The translations under genes were made by a program, and so were the position numbers. Under the pieces are notes generated by a model. The model saw only the letters and a program-made list of their open reading frames with translations, was not told where the DNA came from and ran no database searches. This document shows positions 44,265 to 54,191 of a stretch of DNA of 64,000 nt, one piece after another (the first letter of the stretch is position 1; the number at the start of each line of letters is the position of its first letter). Where the stretch lies: positions 1,695,358 to 1,759,357 of the forward strand of contig NZ_LR698973.1 in NCBI RefSeq assembly GCF_902381825.1, written 5' to 3'. The stretch comes from Pseudocoprococcus catus (GTDB taxonomy: Bacteria; Bacillota; Clostridia; Lachnospirales; Lachnospiraceae).

Positions 44265-46480
44265 CAGGTGTACGCAGCAGAATAGGTTTAGTTGTTGTTT
44301 TGCTTCTGATATTGATTCCGGCCGTTTATGTTCTGGCAGACGAGGCATATATAGATAGTAATCGATTCACAGTGAATGCAGCGGAGATTGACGGGGATAT
44401 TCAGTTTGCGGATGTGACCGGATGCAGTGTTCGGATGCAGGTGACGAATCATGGTGATGACTTCGAGGGAACATTAAAGATTCTTCGTTATGAAAGTACT
44501 GACGGCAGTTATGTGTCTGCTGTGGGAAGAACCGTGCATATCAAGAGCGGGGAAACCCAGGATATTTATCTCAAGCTTTCCAATATTGCTTATGACGGGA
44601 CACCGTATTATGTCCCTTTGCGTGTAGATTTCCTGGATAAGGATGGACAATTGCTGTGTCAAAAGATTACGGATTTTCAGGTATCACCGGACATCACAAC
44701 GAAAGTGGCAGCAGGTGTTTATACGGATGATGCACAGAAACGGGCTGTCATTGATCAATCCAGATTTAAGTATGAAACAATCAACATTTCCGGTGATATT
44801 ACCATGAAGTCCAGACAGATGACAGACGAAGAACTGGCGAATATCAAGCAGCTGAATATCAATCTTCTGATTTTGGATAAAGCCGTGCCAGAAAGCACCT
44901 GGGAGAATGTTTCCGAATGGATTATGTGCGGCGGACATGCAATGATGGAAAAAGCGTGCTGTCAGAATATGATCCATAAGATGCCGGATGACAACGGTCT
45001 GGTGGATTGGGGAAAGGGTCGGATTCTTGTTTATGATGCATCTGAGTGGAATGGTATCATGTTTCTTAAATCTGTCAGAAATTTGTTTGGAACGGATGGC
45101 ATCCATGCATTGATCGCGGGAGACTATAGCGGATATTACTGGAATGTCCAAACCATCCTTAATTATGATATTGCCAGTAAATTACCTCCGGTGACGATTT
45201 ATTTCGTTATTTTGCTGATTTATATTTTATGTATAGGACCGGCGGTCTATATGATCCTGAAAAAAAGAGATAAGCGGGAATATATGTGGCTGTGGATTCC
45301 GTGTCTGGCGGTATTATTTTCGGTGATTGCATATAAAGCGGGCAGCAGTGTCCGTTATGCAGAACCGTTTATACGATATTATTCTGTTGTTGATATAACG
45401 GAGGAGGCAAACATTGAGCAGACAAAGCTTGTTCTGATCAGTCCGAATAAAGGACGATCTGTGTTTAGTATCGATAGCCAATATAATCTGGAGCTTCTGA
45501 ATGATATGTATTTGCTGTATGATGATCAGAATGACAGGTTGAAGACGCTGAAAGAAAAATTTGGAGATGCAGAATATGACATGGCCATGTCTGTTTCAGA
45601 TACAAGGACGGATGTTATGGTAAACAGTGCGGCAACCTTTGATGAAGAACATTTTTCTAATGAGCGGATTTTGAAGTCTGAGGGTGGAATAGATGTGGAT
45701 GCGGCTTATTATCGAGGTGAATTGACGGGAACGGTGACGAATACAACACCATGGAATCTACATGATGCGTTTATTATTCATAAGGGGCTGCTGTTCCAGC
45801 TCGGTGATCTTGATGCCGGTCAGACAATCACCTTGGATCATCTGAAAGAAGCCCAGTTGGTAAAGAGCCGGAATGATGTCTTAGATACCTGGGAGATGAA
45901 GAATGAAGGCAATACAGCTGCAGTTTCGGCTGTGATGAGCGATTTGATCGGCAATATTACATCTGCATCAAGTATGACACTTGCGGATGATATTGTGGGC
46001 GGTTTTTCTATGGATTATGATATCGGTGTGCAGATCAGTGAAGATATCGCGTCCGTAGACGGCATAACACTGATCAAAGAGAAGACGGCGATAGCCGACA
46101 GCGGCAGCGGATGGGCAACACAAGCATTGATCGGACCGGAAGAACCGGAGAGTGAAGAGGAGCTTTATGCTTATGATACGGACAGTTATATGATTTATGG
46201 AACAGATATGCTGAATGTGTCTTATGTGGTTGAAAGGCTGTCTGGTGAACTGTATTTGAAGTGGCTGAATCCGGATGCAGGTATGAGCGTTTCGTTTTAT
46301 AATCTTTCGACCGGGGTATATGATACAGTGTTTCGGGACAGTGACGAAATGGCAGAAGATGATCTGAAGAATTATATTGCAAAGGACGGTAAGATCAAAG
46401 CGCATGTTCAGGCAGCAGATGCCAATGAAGATCATTATATGCCTGTATTTACCGTGTCAGGAGGCGAAGAGAATGATTGA
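44261..46480 (+). CDS. Large exported membrane protein of unknown function, partner of the downstream ABC transporter
   Basis: 739 residues. An N-terminal signal segment (about residues 8-26, cleavage or anchor near VLADEA) leads into an external beta-rich domain (27-150) and a second domain (about 155-300). Two close membrane helices follow (about 308-330 and 340-358, joined by the basic loop ILKKRDKREYMW). A second large external region runs to the end. The start overlaps the kinase stop, and the stop overlaps the ATPase start by 8 bases, so all are coupled. It resembles, in layout only, GldG-like partners of ABC-2 exporters. I do not recognise a characterised family. Confidence 0.75.
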   Translation: MTGVRSRIGLVVVLLLILIPAVYVLADEAYIDSNRFTVNAAEIDGDIQFADVTGCSVRMQVTNHGDDFEGTLKILRYESTDGSYVSAVGRTVHIKSGETQDIYLKLSNIAYDGTPYYVPLRVDFLDKDGQLLCQKITDFQVSPDITTKVAAGVYTDDAQKRAVIDQSRFKYETINISGDITMKSRQMTDEELANIKQLNINLLILDKAVPESTWENVSEWIMCGGHAMMEKACCQNMIHKMPDDNGLVDWGKGRILVYDASEWNGIMFLKSVRNLFGTDGIHALIAGDYSGYYWNVQTILNYDIASKLPPVTIYFVILLIYILCIGPAVYMILKKRDKREYMWLWIPCLAVLFSVIAYKAGSSVRYAEPFIRYYSVVDITEEANIEQTKLVLISPNKGRSVFSIDSQYNLELLNDMYLLYDDQNDRLKTLKEKFGDAEYDMAMSVSDTRTDVMVNSAATFDEEHFSNERILKSEGGIDVDAAYYRGELTGTVTNTTPWNLHDAFIIHKGLLFQLGDLDAGQTITLDHLKEAQLVKSRNDVLDTWEMKNEGNTAAVSAVMSDLIGNITSASSMTLADDIVGGFSMDYDIGVQISEDIASVDGITLIKEKTAIADSGSGWATQALIGPEEPESEEELYAYDTDSYMIYGTDMLNVSYVVERLSGELYLKWLNPDAGMSVSFYNLSTGVYDTVFRDSDEMAEDDLKNYIAKDGKIKAHVQAADANEDHYMPVFTVSGGEEND

Positions 46481-47414
46481 GATCCGACATCTGTATAAAG
46501 CTTTTGACAATCATATGGTTCTCAGAAACCTGAATATGAAGATTAATGAGGGTGCGGTGTATGGGTTTGTGGGACCGAACGGAGCCGGCAAGACAACAAC
46601 CATGCGTATTATTGCCGGTTTGCTGAAGGCTGACAGCGGACAGATTCTGATCGATGGTGAAGATATCGATGCCAGACATAAAGAGCTGATCGGCTATATG
46701 CCGGATTTCTTTGGTGTCTATGACAGGCTGAGAGTAAAAGAATATATGGCCTTTTTTGCTTCTATTTATGGTCTTGATAAGGAAGAAACAGAGAAAAAGA
46801 TCAGGCAGCTTCTGGAGCTTGTAAGGCTGACAGAGAAGAAAGAGGCATATGTAGACAGCCTTTCAAGAGGCATGAAGCAGCGCCTTTGTCTGGCAAGATG
46901 TATGATTCATGACCCGAAACTACTGATTCTTGATGAACCGGCGTCAGGTCTTGATCCAAGAGCCCGTTATGAATTCAAGGAAATTATCAGACAATTGAGA
47001 AAAGAAGGCAGAACTATCATGATCAGTTCGCATATTCTTTCCGATCTTTCAGAAATGTGTACGAACATTTGTATTATTGATGAAGGAAGATGCGTGATGG
47101 AAGGCAGCGTGGATGAGATTGAGTATCACATGATCACGGCTTCTCCGCTTGTTATCCGTACGGCAGGAAGACAGGAAGATGCGATCCGTCTGATCAGACA
47201 GAATGAAATGGTGGAGACGCTTTCTTATAATGAAAATGAGATTCAGGCAGTCTTTAAGGGTGAACGGGAAGATGAGGTTATGCTGCTTCATGAACTGATG
47301 GCAGCAGATATTCCGGTTTATTCCTTCGGCAGAGACAGAAGCAGTCTTGAGACGTTATTTATGCAGATTACGGACCGGGAGGTGAAAGAACATGCGCATG
47401 AATCCGGTCTATAA
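46473..47414 (+). CDS. ABC transporter ATP-binding protein
   Basis: 313 residues from the ATG after AGGAGGCGAAGAGA. Walker A is GPNGAGKTTTMRI, signature SLSRGMKQRLCLARC, Walker B LLILDEPASGLDPRA and the switch His in ISSHILSDL. A ~90-residue C-terminal extension is typical of DRA/CcmA-type exporters of antibiotics or envelope components. Coupled on both sides with the exported protein and the permease. Confidence 0.95.
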   Translation: MIEIRHLYKAFDNHMVLRNLNMKINEGAVYGFVGPNGAGKTTTMRIIAGLLKADSGQILIDGEDIDARHKELIGYMPDFFGVYDRLRVKEYMAFFASIYGLDKEETEKKIRQLLELVRLTEKKEAYVDSLSRGMKQRLCLARCMIHDPKLLILDEPASGLDPRARYEFKEIIRQLRKEGRTIMISSHILSDLSEMCTNICIIDEGRCVMEGSVDEIEYHMITASPLVIRTAGRQEDAIRLIRQNEMVETLSYNENEIQAVFKGEREDEVMLLHELMAADIPVYSFGRDRSSLETLFMQITDREVKEHAHESGL

Positions 47415-48369
47415 AAATGAACTGAAGATGTCGGCCAGATCAATGCAGCTTCCGGTGCTGGCTGTGATTTTTAACAGTATTCTGTCGGTTGTTGCTTTGA
47501 TTGCTTTATATGGCATTCGACAGAACTATATCAACAGCGGCGGAAATCCGTATCATTCGATGATGATACTTTATGTTGTTGTCCTGACTATAGAAGTGGT
47601 TTTACTCTGTCTTTTTGTACCATCGGCAGCCGGCGGCAGCATTGCCGGTGAGCGGGAACGTCAGACACTGGACATTCTGCTGTCATCAAGGATGACGGTA
47701 AGGGAGATTGTTACGGGCAAACTGCTGTCTTGTATCAGTATGGCAGTGCTGCTTGTTGTGACAAGCATTCCAATTTTGGCGGTGACATCTATGTATGGCG
47801 GCATGCAGCTGGGATCACTTTATCAGTCAGCAGCCTATGTGGGATTTTTTATTCTGTTTGCCGGAAGTATCGGTGTTTTTTGCTCCTGCCGTTTCAAAAA
47901 GACAACTTATGCTTCTATATCGGCTTATGGTGTGCTGATTGTTTTGACAATAGGAACCGGTTTGCTGGTTCTTCTACTTAATATGGTTTTTGGCGACGGA
48001 TTTGGGCAGTTTTCGGTGACAGCCTCTATGTCGGATATTTCCTGTGCATACAGCAGTGAGGTAGATAGGGGCACGGGTGTGTCTGCAGTGCATGCAGTTG
48101 CCGGAATTATCTACCTCTGGCTGTTGAATCCGGCCATTACCTATGGTATGCTTATTTCTCATCAGATAGGAGAAATCGGCATAGTGGAGGAATTATTGCA
48201 TCGAATGGGAGCGGCACAGGTGGTAGTTGAACACTGGCTTGCTGTCAGCGTATTTGTTCAGGCTGTTTTCATCATCATTATGATAGCTTTGTCGGCAAAA
48301 TACCTGGATCCGCAGAATGAACGCTTTAAAGCGGGCAATAAAATATTAAAAAAGCATAAATCTCAATAA
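47392..48369 (+). CDS. ABC-2 type transporter permease
   Basis: 325 residues with about six to seven membrane helices. The early pattern SMQLPVLAVIFNS and AGGSIAGERERQTLDILLSSRM (coupling helix) is characteristic of the NosY/GldF group of ABC-2 permeases. GGGAGGTGAAAGAAC precedes the ATG at 47392, which overlaps the ATPase gene by 23 bases. With the ATPase and exported protein it forms a probable three-part envelope system. The substrate is unknown. Confidence 0.9.
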   Translation: MRMNPVYKNELKMSARSMQLPVLAVIFNSILSVVALIALYGIRQNYINSGGNPYHSMMILYVVVLTIEVVLLCLFVPSAAGGSIAGERERQTLDILLSSRMTVREIVTGKLLSCISMAVLLVVTSIPILAVTSMYGGMQLGSLYQSAAYVGFFILFAGSIGVFCSCRFKKTTYASISAYGVLIVLTIGTGLLVLLLNMVFGDGFGQFSVTASMSDISCAYSSEVDRGTGVSAVHAVAGIIYLWLLNPAITYGMLISHQIGEIGIVEELLHRMGAAQVVVEHWLAVSVFVQAVFIIIMIALSAKYLDPQNERFKAGNKILKKHKSQ

Positions 48370-48375
48370 AATCAG

Positions 48376-48404
48376 TTGCATTACCTTTACGAATCGTGTA
48401 TAAC
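48376..48404 (+). promoter_or_regulatory. Promoter of the CPBP protease gene
   Basis: TTGCAT (48376-48381), a 17-base spacer, TATAAC (48399-48404). Confidence 0.6.
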
Positions 48405-48455
48405 AGATGAAAGGTATCTTTGGATATTCATTTGAGATAAAAGGAGTTTGGTAAA

Positions 48456-49328
48456 GTGACACAGGAAAGCTGGTTTCAGAGATTATGGCGTCTGATTACG
48501 CCGGAGCTGATATATCTTGCGATATGTTATATAGTTGATCTTGCGGCAGCTGCTTATTTGAACTTTTCAATGGGCGGAGAGTATTCATCAGGGGATTTTG
48601 AGAAATTTACGGTAGTTTTGTCTGATAAACTGATTCAGTATGCGGTATTGCTGCAGACTGTGGCAGCGTTTTTCAGTATATTGATCCTGCTTCGGATGTA
48701 TTTTAAAGACTACAGAAAAAGACGCTTTGTCTTTGAAAGGAAGGGCACTGCATGGCCATGGTGGGGACTTTTGATTCCGATTGGCGTACTCGTTTCTCTG
48801 GCAGGCAATCTTCTGATCAATTTGACGAATCTGACAGAGGTATCTGAGAATTTTGAACAGTCCCAGAAGCTGCTGTTTTCAGGTCCTTTTGTGATACAGA
48901 TTATTGGCATCGGCATGATCATTCCTATATGTGAGGAACTCATTTACCGCGGTCTGATCTTTATGCGGATGCGTCAGTATTGCAATGTAAATCTGGCCAT
49001 TGGCTTGTCGGCGCTTCTGTTTGCTGCCTTTCACGGCAATGTCGTTCAGGGAATTTATGGCTTTGCAACCGGTGTCTTATTTGCATATGTGTATGAGAAA
49101 TATGGTTCATTAAAGGCACCAGTGCTGGTTCATGTCTCAGCCAATCTCATGTCGCTGGGACTCTCGTATGTGAACCCTTCCTTTGCGGACAAAGGGAGAG
49201 TGTTTATAGCAGGAATTGCAGCAGCAGCGGTATGTCTCTTACTGTTATGGGCAGTGGACGGACATGTTGCAACCAGGAGAATCTATCTGAATAATACAGA
49301 TGCAGCTGCCGGAGAGCAGGAAGATTAA
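48456..49328 (+). CDS. CPBP-family intramembrane metalloprotease
   Basis: 290 residues from a GTG with AAAAGGAGTTTGGTAAA upstream; about seven to eight membrane helices. The CPBP/Abi motifs are complete: EELIYRG (motif 1), FAAFHGNVVQG (motif 2) and HVSANL (motif 3). These proteases cleave prenylated or membrane substrates; bacterial members are linked to bacteriocin immunity and peptide processing. It has its own promoter and terminator but follows the ABC operon co-directionally, so a functional link is possible and unproven. Confidence 0.9.
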   Translation: MTQESWFQRLWRLITPELIYLAICYIVDLAAAAYLNFSMGGEYSSGDFEKFTVVLSDKLIQYAVLLQTVAAFFSILILLRMYFKDYRKRRFVFERKGTAWPWWGLLIPIGVLVSLAGNLLINLTNLTEVSENFEQSQKLLFSGPFVIQIIGIGMIIPICEELIYRGLIFMRMRQYCNVNLAIGLSALLFAAFHGNVVQGIYGFATGVLFAYVYEKYGSLKAPVLVHVSANLMSLGLSYVNPSFADKGRVFIAGIAAAAVCLLLLWAVDGHVATRRIYLNNTDAAAGEQED

Positions 49329-49340
49329 GCAGGCGTATTG

Positions 49341-49377
49341 AAAACGGGAAATTTCAACAGGAATTTCCCGTTTTTTT
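49341..49377 (+). terminator. Intrinsic terminator of the protease gene
   Basis: AAAACGGGAAATT (49341-49353) pairs with AATTTCCCGTTTT (49362-49374), followed by T. Confidence 0.92.
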
Positions 49378-49434
49378 GATGTATAAGTGCCTTTTGTCCA
49401 TCTATCAGGGGCGTGATTCGTCAATGAATGATGA

Positions 49435-49463
49435 TTGCCGTATATTTTTGAGTGTGCTATACT
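49435..49463 (+). promoter_or_regulatory. recA promoter P1 (distal)
   Basis: TTGCCG (49435-49440), a 17-base spacer, TATACT (49458-49463). Confidence 0.5.
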
Positions 49464-49501
49464 TTTAATGTCAGGGAAGGACTGAACATTTGAAAATGGC
49501 A

Positions 49502-49530
49502 TTGACTTTTCAGACAAGATAGTGTAATAT
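49502..49530 (+). promoter_or_regulatory. recA promoter P2 (proximal)
   Basis: TTGACT (49502-49507), a 17-base spacer, TAATAT (49525-49530). The predicted start is near 49537. Confidence 0.75.
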
Positions 49531-49545
49531 AAACATTAGTTCGAA

Positions 49546-49557
49546 GAACGGATGTTC
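49546..49557. promoter_or_regulatory. LexA (SOS) box at recA
   Basis: GAACGGATGTTC is a perfect GAAC-N4-GTTC core, the Gram-positive LexA (Cheo) box, about ten bases downstream of the P2 start, where LexA would block transcription. The outer C and G of the full consensus are not kept. Confidence 0.75.
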
Positions 49558-49645
49558 ACGAAACGCATGAAAGATGTGCGGGCATATATAATGAATCAGA
49601 GTCATTAAGGCCGGTTGGCTGTCAGAGAATAAAGGAGATTTTGGG

Positions 49646-50737
49646 ATGGATAACAGTGAAAAGTTGAAAGCTTTGGATGCAGCAATTTCAAAGATTGAGA
49701 AGGATTTTGGCAAGGGTGCGATCATGAAGCTCGGGGACAAGAGCAAGAACATGGATGTGGAGACGGTTCCCACCGGTTCTTTGAGTCTGGATCTTGCGCT
49801 GGGGCTTGGTGGCCTTCCGAAGGGACGTGTTGTAGAGATCTACGGACCGGAATCTTCCGGTAAGACCACAGTGACATTACATATGGTTGCAGAAGTGCAG
49901 AAACGAGGCGGTATTGCAGGATTTATCGATGCTGAACATGCCCTGGATCCCTCTTATGCCCGCAGGATTGGTGTAGATATTGACAATCTTTATATTTCAC
50001 AGCCGGATAATGGCGAGCAGGCACTGGAGATCACTGAGATGATGGTTCGTTCCGGTGCTGTGGATATTATCGTTGTGGACTCTGTTGCGGCACTGGTTCC
50101 GAAGGCGGAGATTGATGGCGATATGGGCGATTCTCATGTGGGTCTCCAGGCAAGATTGATGTCCCAGGCTCTCAGAAAGCTGACAGCGATCATCAGTAAG
50201 TCAAATTGTATTGTTATTTTTATTAATCAGCTGCGTGAGAAGGTCGGCGTTATGTTTGGCAGTCCTGAGACGACAACCGGCGGCCGTGCACTGAAGTTCT
50301 ATTCATCGATCCGAATGGATATCCGTCGTATTGAAGCGATTAAGCAGGGCGGAGAGATCGTCGGTAACCGTACACGTGTGAAGGTTGTGAAGAATAAAGT
50401 GGCACCGCCGTTTAAGGAAGCGGAATTTGATATTATGTTTGGTAAGGGCATATCAAGAGAAGGGGATATTCTTGATCTGGCAGCCAATACAGGGATTGTC
50501 AACAAGAGCGGCGCGTGGTATTCTTATAATGATGCCAAGATTGGCCAGGGTCGTGAGAATACGAAGAACTATTTCCGTGAGAATCCGGAGATTATGGAAG
50601 AAATCGAACATAAGGTTCGTGCACACTTTGGTCTGGAGGCAGAAGGAAACGATGAAAATGCAGGCGGTCAGAGATCAGACAGTGTGAAAAAGGGTTCTGA
50701 TATGACTGCTTCTGAGACAGTGACGGAGAATGAATAA
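49646..50737 (+). CDS. recA: Recombinase RecA
   Basis: 363 residues. The P-loop GPESSGKTT is at about residues 67-75; the MAW motif, [10 protein letters not shown] and [12 protein letters not shown] (loop 2) are intact, with an acidic, Gln/Ser-rich C-terminal tail. It forms filaments on single-stranded DNA for recombination and activates LexA cleavage. AAAGGAGATTTTGGG precedes the ATG. recX follows 5 bases later. The LexA box and dual promoters indicate SOS induction with a basal supply. Confidence 0.98.
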   Translation: MDNSEKLKALDAAISKIEKDFGKGAIMKLGDKSKNMDVETVPTGSLSLDLALGLGGLPKGRVVEIYGPESSGKTTVTLHMVAEVQKRGGIAGFIDAEHALDPSYARRIGVDIDNLYISQPDNGEQALEITEMMVRSGAVDIIVVDSVAALVPKAEIDGDMGDSHVGLQARLMSQALRKLTAIISKSNCIVIFINQLREKVGVMFGSPETTTGGRALKFYSSIRMDIRRIEAIKQGGEIVGNRTRVKVVKNKVAPPFKEAEFDIMFGKGISREGDILDLAANTGIVNKSGAWYSYNDAKIGQGRENTKNYFRENPEIMEEIEHKVRAHFGLEAEGNDENAGGQRSDSVKKGSDMTASETVTENE

Positions 50738-50742
50738 GAATA

Positions 50743-51375
50743 ATGACAGTTACAGCGATTGAGTCTGTGACACGACATAAGATGCGGGTTTCCTTGGATG
50801 GGGAACCTGCATTTGTGTTCACGGACAAGGAGATAAGAGAGTGGAATCTGGAAGAAGAAATGGTGCTGGATGATTCGGAAGAACAGGCTCTTTTACAGTA
50901 TGTCAGCCGTGAAGCGGCACGCACAGCGATGAATCTTCTTGTGAAGCGGGATTATGCTGAGGCAGAGCTTTATCGAAAGTTGAGAGATAAGGGATACAGT
51001 GAGTTTTTTGCAGGGAAAGGCATTGAGTATGTATCGGCCTATCATTATCTTGATGATGCACGTTATGCAAGACAGATGATCGGGAGTCGGAAGGACACGA
51101 CGAGCCGGAAGATGATGGTGAGTAGGATGCGGCAGAAAGGACTTTCAGATGAAGTAATCCAGGAGGCAATGGAAGAGGCAGATTGGACAGATGAAATGGG
51201 GCTTACAAGAGAGCTCCGAAGACGTTTTTCTTCAGCAGAGCAGATAGAATCGCTGACAGATAAGGACAGACAGAAGCTGATCCAGTCACTGATGCGCAAG
51301 GGATATGGGTACAGTGACATTCAACATGTGATCCGGCATTTAGATGAATTGGAGGAAGGTACAATATGGAATTGA
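50743..51375 (+). CDS. recX: Regulatory protein RecX
   Basis: 210 residues. Three-helix repeats typical of RecX: LLVKRDYAEAELYRKLRDKGYS, then YLDDARYARQMIGSR and RQKGLSDEVIQEAMEE, and a last repeat LMRKGYGYSDIQHVI. It inhibits RecA filaments and is coupled to recA. Its last 10 bases overlap the next gene. Confidence 0.93.
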   Translation: MTVTAIESVTRHKMRVSLDGEPAFVFTDKEIREWNLEEEMVLDDSEEQALLQYVSREAARTAMNLLVKRDYAEAELYRKLRDKGYSEFFAGKGIEYVSAYHYLDDARYARQMIGSRKDTTSRKMMVSRMRQKGLSDEVIQEAMEEADWTDEMGLTRELRRRFSSAEQIESLTDKDRQKLIQSLMRKGYGYSDIQHVIRHLDELEEGTIWN

Positions 51376-52298
51376 GTATTCTTTTGGCAGAGCAGATTTT
51401 TTCGCTTCTGTTAATGGTATTGACAGGCTATGTGGTACGCAAGCTGAATGTTGTGCCGAAAAGCGGCAGAAAGGTTTTGGCTTCCATTGTTCTCTATGTG
51501 TCAGCGCCGTGTATCGTATTTGATTCTTTTCAGATTGAATATTCTTCAGAGAAACTTTTTGGCCTTGTGGTTGGATTTGCAGCAGCTTGCATTGCACTGG
51601 CGGTTTTTATATGGGCAGCTTCTGTGTGCAAGAAGATTTTTCATTTGTCAGCTTCAGAACAGACATCGGTTACTTATGCGAATACAGGCAATATGATCAT
51701 TCCGTTGGTGAATAATATACTCGGTTCGGAATATGTGCTGTATACGAGCCCTTACAATTGTACCCAGACAGCTCTTCTCTGGATCCATGCCTATAATCTG
51801 ATCACCGGGAATAAGAATGTTCAATTGAAGAAGATTTTGCTGAATCCCAATATCATAGCAATGGTAGCAGGCCTGATCTTCTTTTTACTGGGTATCCAGC
51901 TTCCGGGACCGCTGCACCATACAGTGACTCAGCTGGGCAGCCTGATCGGACCTTTAAGCATGCTGAATGTAGGGTTTATTATGGCTGAAGAGAACCTGCT
52001 GGATGTATTTAAAGGCAGGAAGATATGGCTGGTGACGATTCTGCGTCTGATCATTCTGCCGATGATCATGATCTTTTGCGTGCGCCTGACGGGGATAACA
52101 TTCAGATTTCCCCAGACGAAAAGTGTATTGCTGATCTCACTGTTGGCAGCAGCAGCACCGACAGCTTCATCTATTGCACAGTTTGCAGAGATTGCGGACA
52201 ATGATGCTGTTCCGGCAGGAAAGATCAATATACTGTCAACTTTGTGCTGTATCATTACAATGCCGGTGGTGATCATGATTTATCAAGTGCTGTGTTAA
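51366..52298 (+). CDS. AEC-family permease (auxin efflux carrier-like)
   Basis: 310 residues, about ten membrane helices, with the family pattern ANTGNMIIPLVNNILG around helix 4 and the C-terminal bundle with SLLAAAAPTASSIAQFAE. GGAGGAAGGTACAAT precedes the ATG, which overlaps the recX stop. Members move organic acids (malate, malonate) or similar anions. The link with recA-recX is probably only transcriptional. Confidence 0.88.
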   Translation: MELSILLAEQIFSLLLMVLTGYVVRKLNVVPKSGRKVLASIVLYVSAPCIVFDSFQIEYSSEKLFGLVVGFAAACIALAVFIWAASVCKKIFHLSASEQTSVTYANTGNMIIPLVNNILGSEYVLYTSPYNCTQTALLWIHAYNLITGNKNVQLKKILLNPNIIAMVAGLIFFLLGIQLPGPLHHTVTQLGSLIGPLSMLNVGFIMAEENLLDVFKGRKIWLVTILRLIILPMIMIFCVRLTGITFRFPQTKSVLLISLLAAAAPTASSIAQFAEIADNDAVPAGKINILSTLCCIITMPVVIMIYQVLC

Positions 52299-52363
52299 TG
52301 TTTTAACCAAAGATAAATAGTCACAAAATTTTGACAATTCAAGGGGTTTTATGCATAGGATAC

Positions 52364-52392
52364 TTGACATAAGTTCAAAAAAAGTATAAAAT
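52364..52392 (+). promoter_or_regulatory. Promoter of rny
   Basis: TTGACA (52364-52369), a 17-base spacer, TAAAAT (52387-52392). An overlapping TATAAA would give a shorter spacer of 15. Confidence 0.7.
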
Positions 52393-52440
52393 TTAAGTGT
52401 TGTATTCTAATACAATGAAATTAAATAAGGAGGTGCTCCT

Positions 52441-53982
52441 GTGCCAGTAATAGCTATTATTGTGCTTGTTCTTGGCATTCTCCTCATTTTAGCTGGACTT
52501 TATCTGATCAAAAGCAATAAAGATAAAGCTGAGAAGATTGGCAATGCAGAAGAAAAGGCCCGTAACATTATTGATGAGGCTTTGAAAGCTGCAGAGACCA
52601 AGAAAAGAGAAGGTTTGTTGGAACTTAAGGAAGAAACTTTAAGAAACAAGAACGAACTGGAGAGAGAGAGTAAGGAACGTCGCTCTGAACTGCAGAAGTT
52701 TGAGAAGCGTGTTCTTGCTAAGGAAGAAGCACTTGACAGAAAGGCAGATTCACTTGAGAAGAGGGAGAGTCAGCTGACTTCAAGAGAAGACAGGCTGAAC
52801 AAACGTCAGGCTGAAGTGGATGCTCTGAGCGAAAAGAGAGTACAGGAACTTGAACGAATCTCAGGTTTGACCTCCGAACAGGCAAAAGATTATCTTCTGA
52901 AGACTGTGGAAGATGAAGTGAAACATGAAACAGCAATGTTAGTGAAGGAACTTGAAACCAGGGCAAAGGAAGAGGCAGGAAAGAAAGCCAAAGAGTACGT
53001 GGTTACCGCAATCCAGAAATGTGCAGCTGACCATGTTGCTGAGACAACGATTTCCGTTGTTCCGCTTCCGAATGACGAGATGAAGGGACGTATTATCGGT
53101 CGTGAAGGCCGTAATATCCGTACACTGGAGACGATGACAGGTGTTGATCTGATTATTGATGATACACCGGAAGCCGTTATTCTTTCCAGTTTTGACCCGA
53201 TTCGTCGTGAAGTTGCCCGAATTGCCCTTGAGAAATTAATTGTCGATGGACGTATCCATCCGGCCAGAATCGAAGAAATGGTAGAGAAGGCGCAGAAGGA
53301 AGTCGAGACAATGATTCGCGAGGAAGGTGAAGCAGCAACACTGGAAGTTGGTGTACATGGCATTCATCCGGAACTTGTACGTCTCCTGGGTAAGATGAAG
53401 TTCAGAACAAGCTATGGTCAGAATGCGCTGAAGCATTCTATCGAAGTAGCTCAGTTATCAGGTTTACTGGCAGCTGAGATCGGCGTTGATGTTCGTATGG
53501 CGAAACGTGCGGGATTATTGCATGATATTGGCAAGTCTGTTGATCATGAGATGGAAGGATCTCATATCCAGATTGGCGTTGATTTATGTAAGAAGTACAA
53601 AGAGTCACCGATTGTTATTAATGCTGTTGAATCACATCATGGTGATGTTGAACCGACATCGTTGATCGCATGTATTGTACAGGCTGCAGATACTATTTCT
53701 GCTGCAAGACCTGGTGCAAGACGTGAAACACTTGAAACCTACACAAACAGATTGAATCAATTAGAAGATATTACCAACAGCTTTAAGGGTGTTGAGAAAT
53801 CTTTTGCAATTCAGGCAGGTAGAGAGATTCGTGTAATGGTAGTTCCAGAGCAGGTAAGTGATGCAGATATGATCTTACTTGCAAGAGATATTGCGAAGCA
53901 GATTGAAGCGGAGCTTGAATATCCGGGCCAGATTAAAGTAAATGTAATCAGAGAGTCAAGAGTAATGGAATATGCGAAATAA
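52441..53982 (+). CDS. rny: Ribonuclease Y
   Basis: 513 residues from a GTG with AAGGAGGTGCTCCT upstream. N-terminal membrane anchor (about 4-22), a long charged coiled coil (25-200), a KH domain with [15 protein letters not shown], and an HD domain with [10 protein letters not shown] and [12 protein letters not shown]. It starts mRNA decay at the membrane in Firmicutes. Own promoter and terminator. Confidence 0.97.
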   Translation: MPVIAIIVLVLGILLILAGLYLIKSNKDKAEKIGNAEEKARNIIDEALKAAETKKREGLLELKEETLRNKNELERESKERRSELQKFEKRVLAKEEALDRKADSLEKRESQLTSREDRLNKRQAEVDALSEKRVQELERISGLTSEQAKDYLLKTVEDEVKHETAMLVKELETRAKEEAGKKAKEYVVTAIQKCAADHVAETTISVVPLPNDEMKGRIIGREGRNIRTLETMTGVDLIIDDTPEAVILSSFDPIRREVARIALEKLIVDGRIHPARIEEMVEKAQKEVETMIREEGEAATLEVGVHGIHPELVRLLGKMKFRTSYGQNALKHSIEVAQLSGLLAAEIGVDVRMAKRAGLLHDIGKSVDHEMEGSHIQIGVDLCKKYKESPIVINAVESHHGDVEPTSLIACIVQAADTISAARPGARRETLETYTNRLNQLEDITNSFKGVEKSFAIQAGREIRVMVVPEQVSDADMILLARDIAKQIEAELEYPGQIKVNVIRESRVMEYAK

Positions 53983-54044
53983 CTTGCATTGAGTGAGTGT
54001 ATATCCGACAAACGATTTGTTTATAAACTTTGATAGGGAATAAT

Positions 54045-54086
54045 AGAGGCAGAATAGATCAGTGATCAGGATTCTGCCTCTTTTTA
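54045..54086 (+). terminator. Intrinsic terminator of rny
   Basis: GAGGCAGAAT (54046-54055) and ATTCTGCCTC (54071-54080) followed by TTTTT; the inner bases GATC...GATC may extend the stem. Confidence 0.93.
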
Positions 54087-54124
54087 TGTGATAATCTTAT
54101 GTATACTTGGGAAAATGTTAGTAC

Positions 54125-54153
54125 TTTGCAGAAAAAGTGAAATGTGATATAGT
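54125..54153 (+). promoter_or_regulatory. Promoter of the Fe-S protein / molybdenum hydroxylase operon
   Basis: TTTGCA (54125-54130), a 17-base spacer, TATAGT (54148-54153). Confidence 0.55.
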
Positions 54154-54191
54154 GGTAGTATATGTTGAAAAGAAGAAAGGGTGTAAATATA

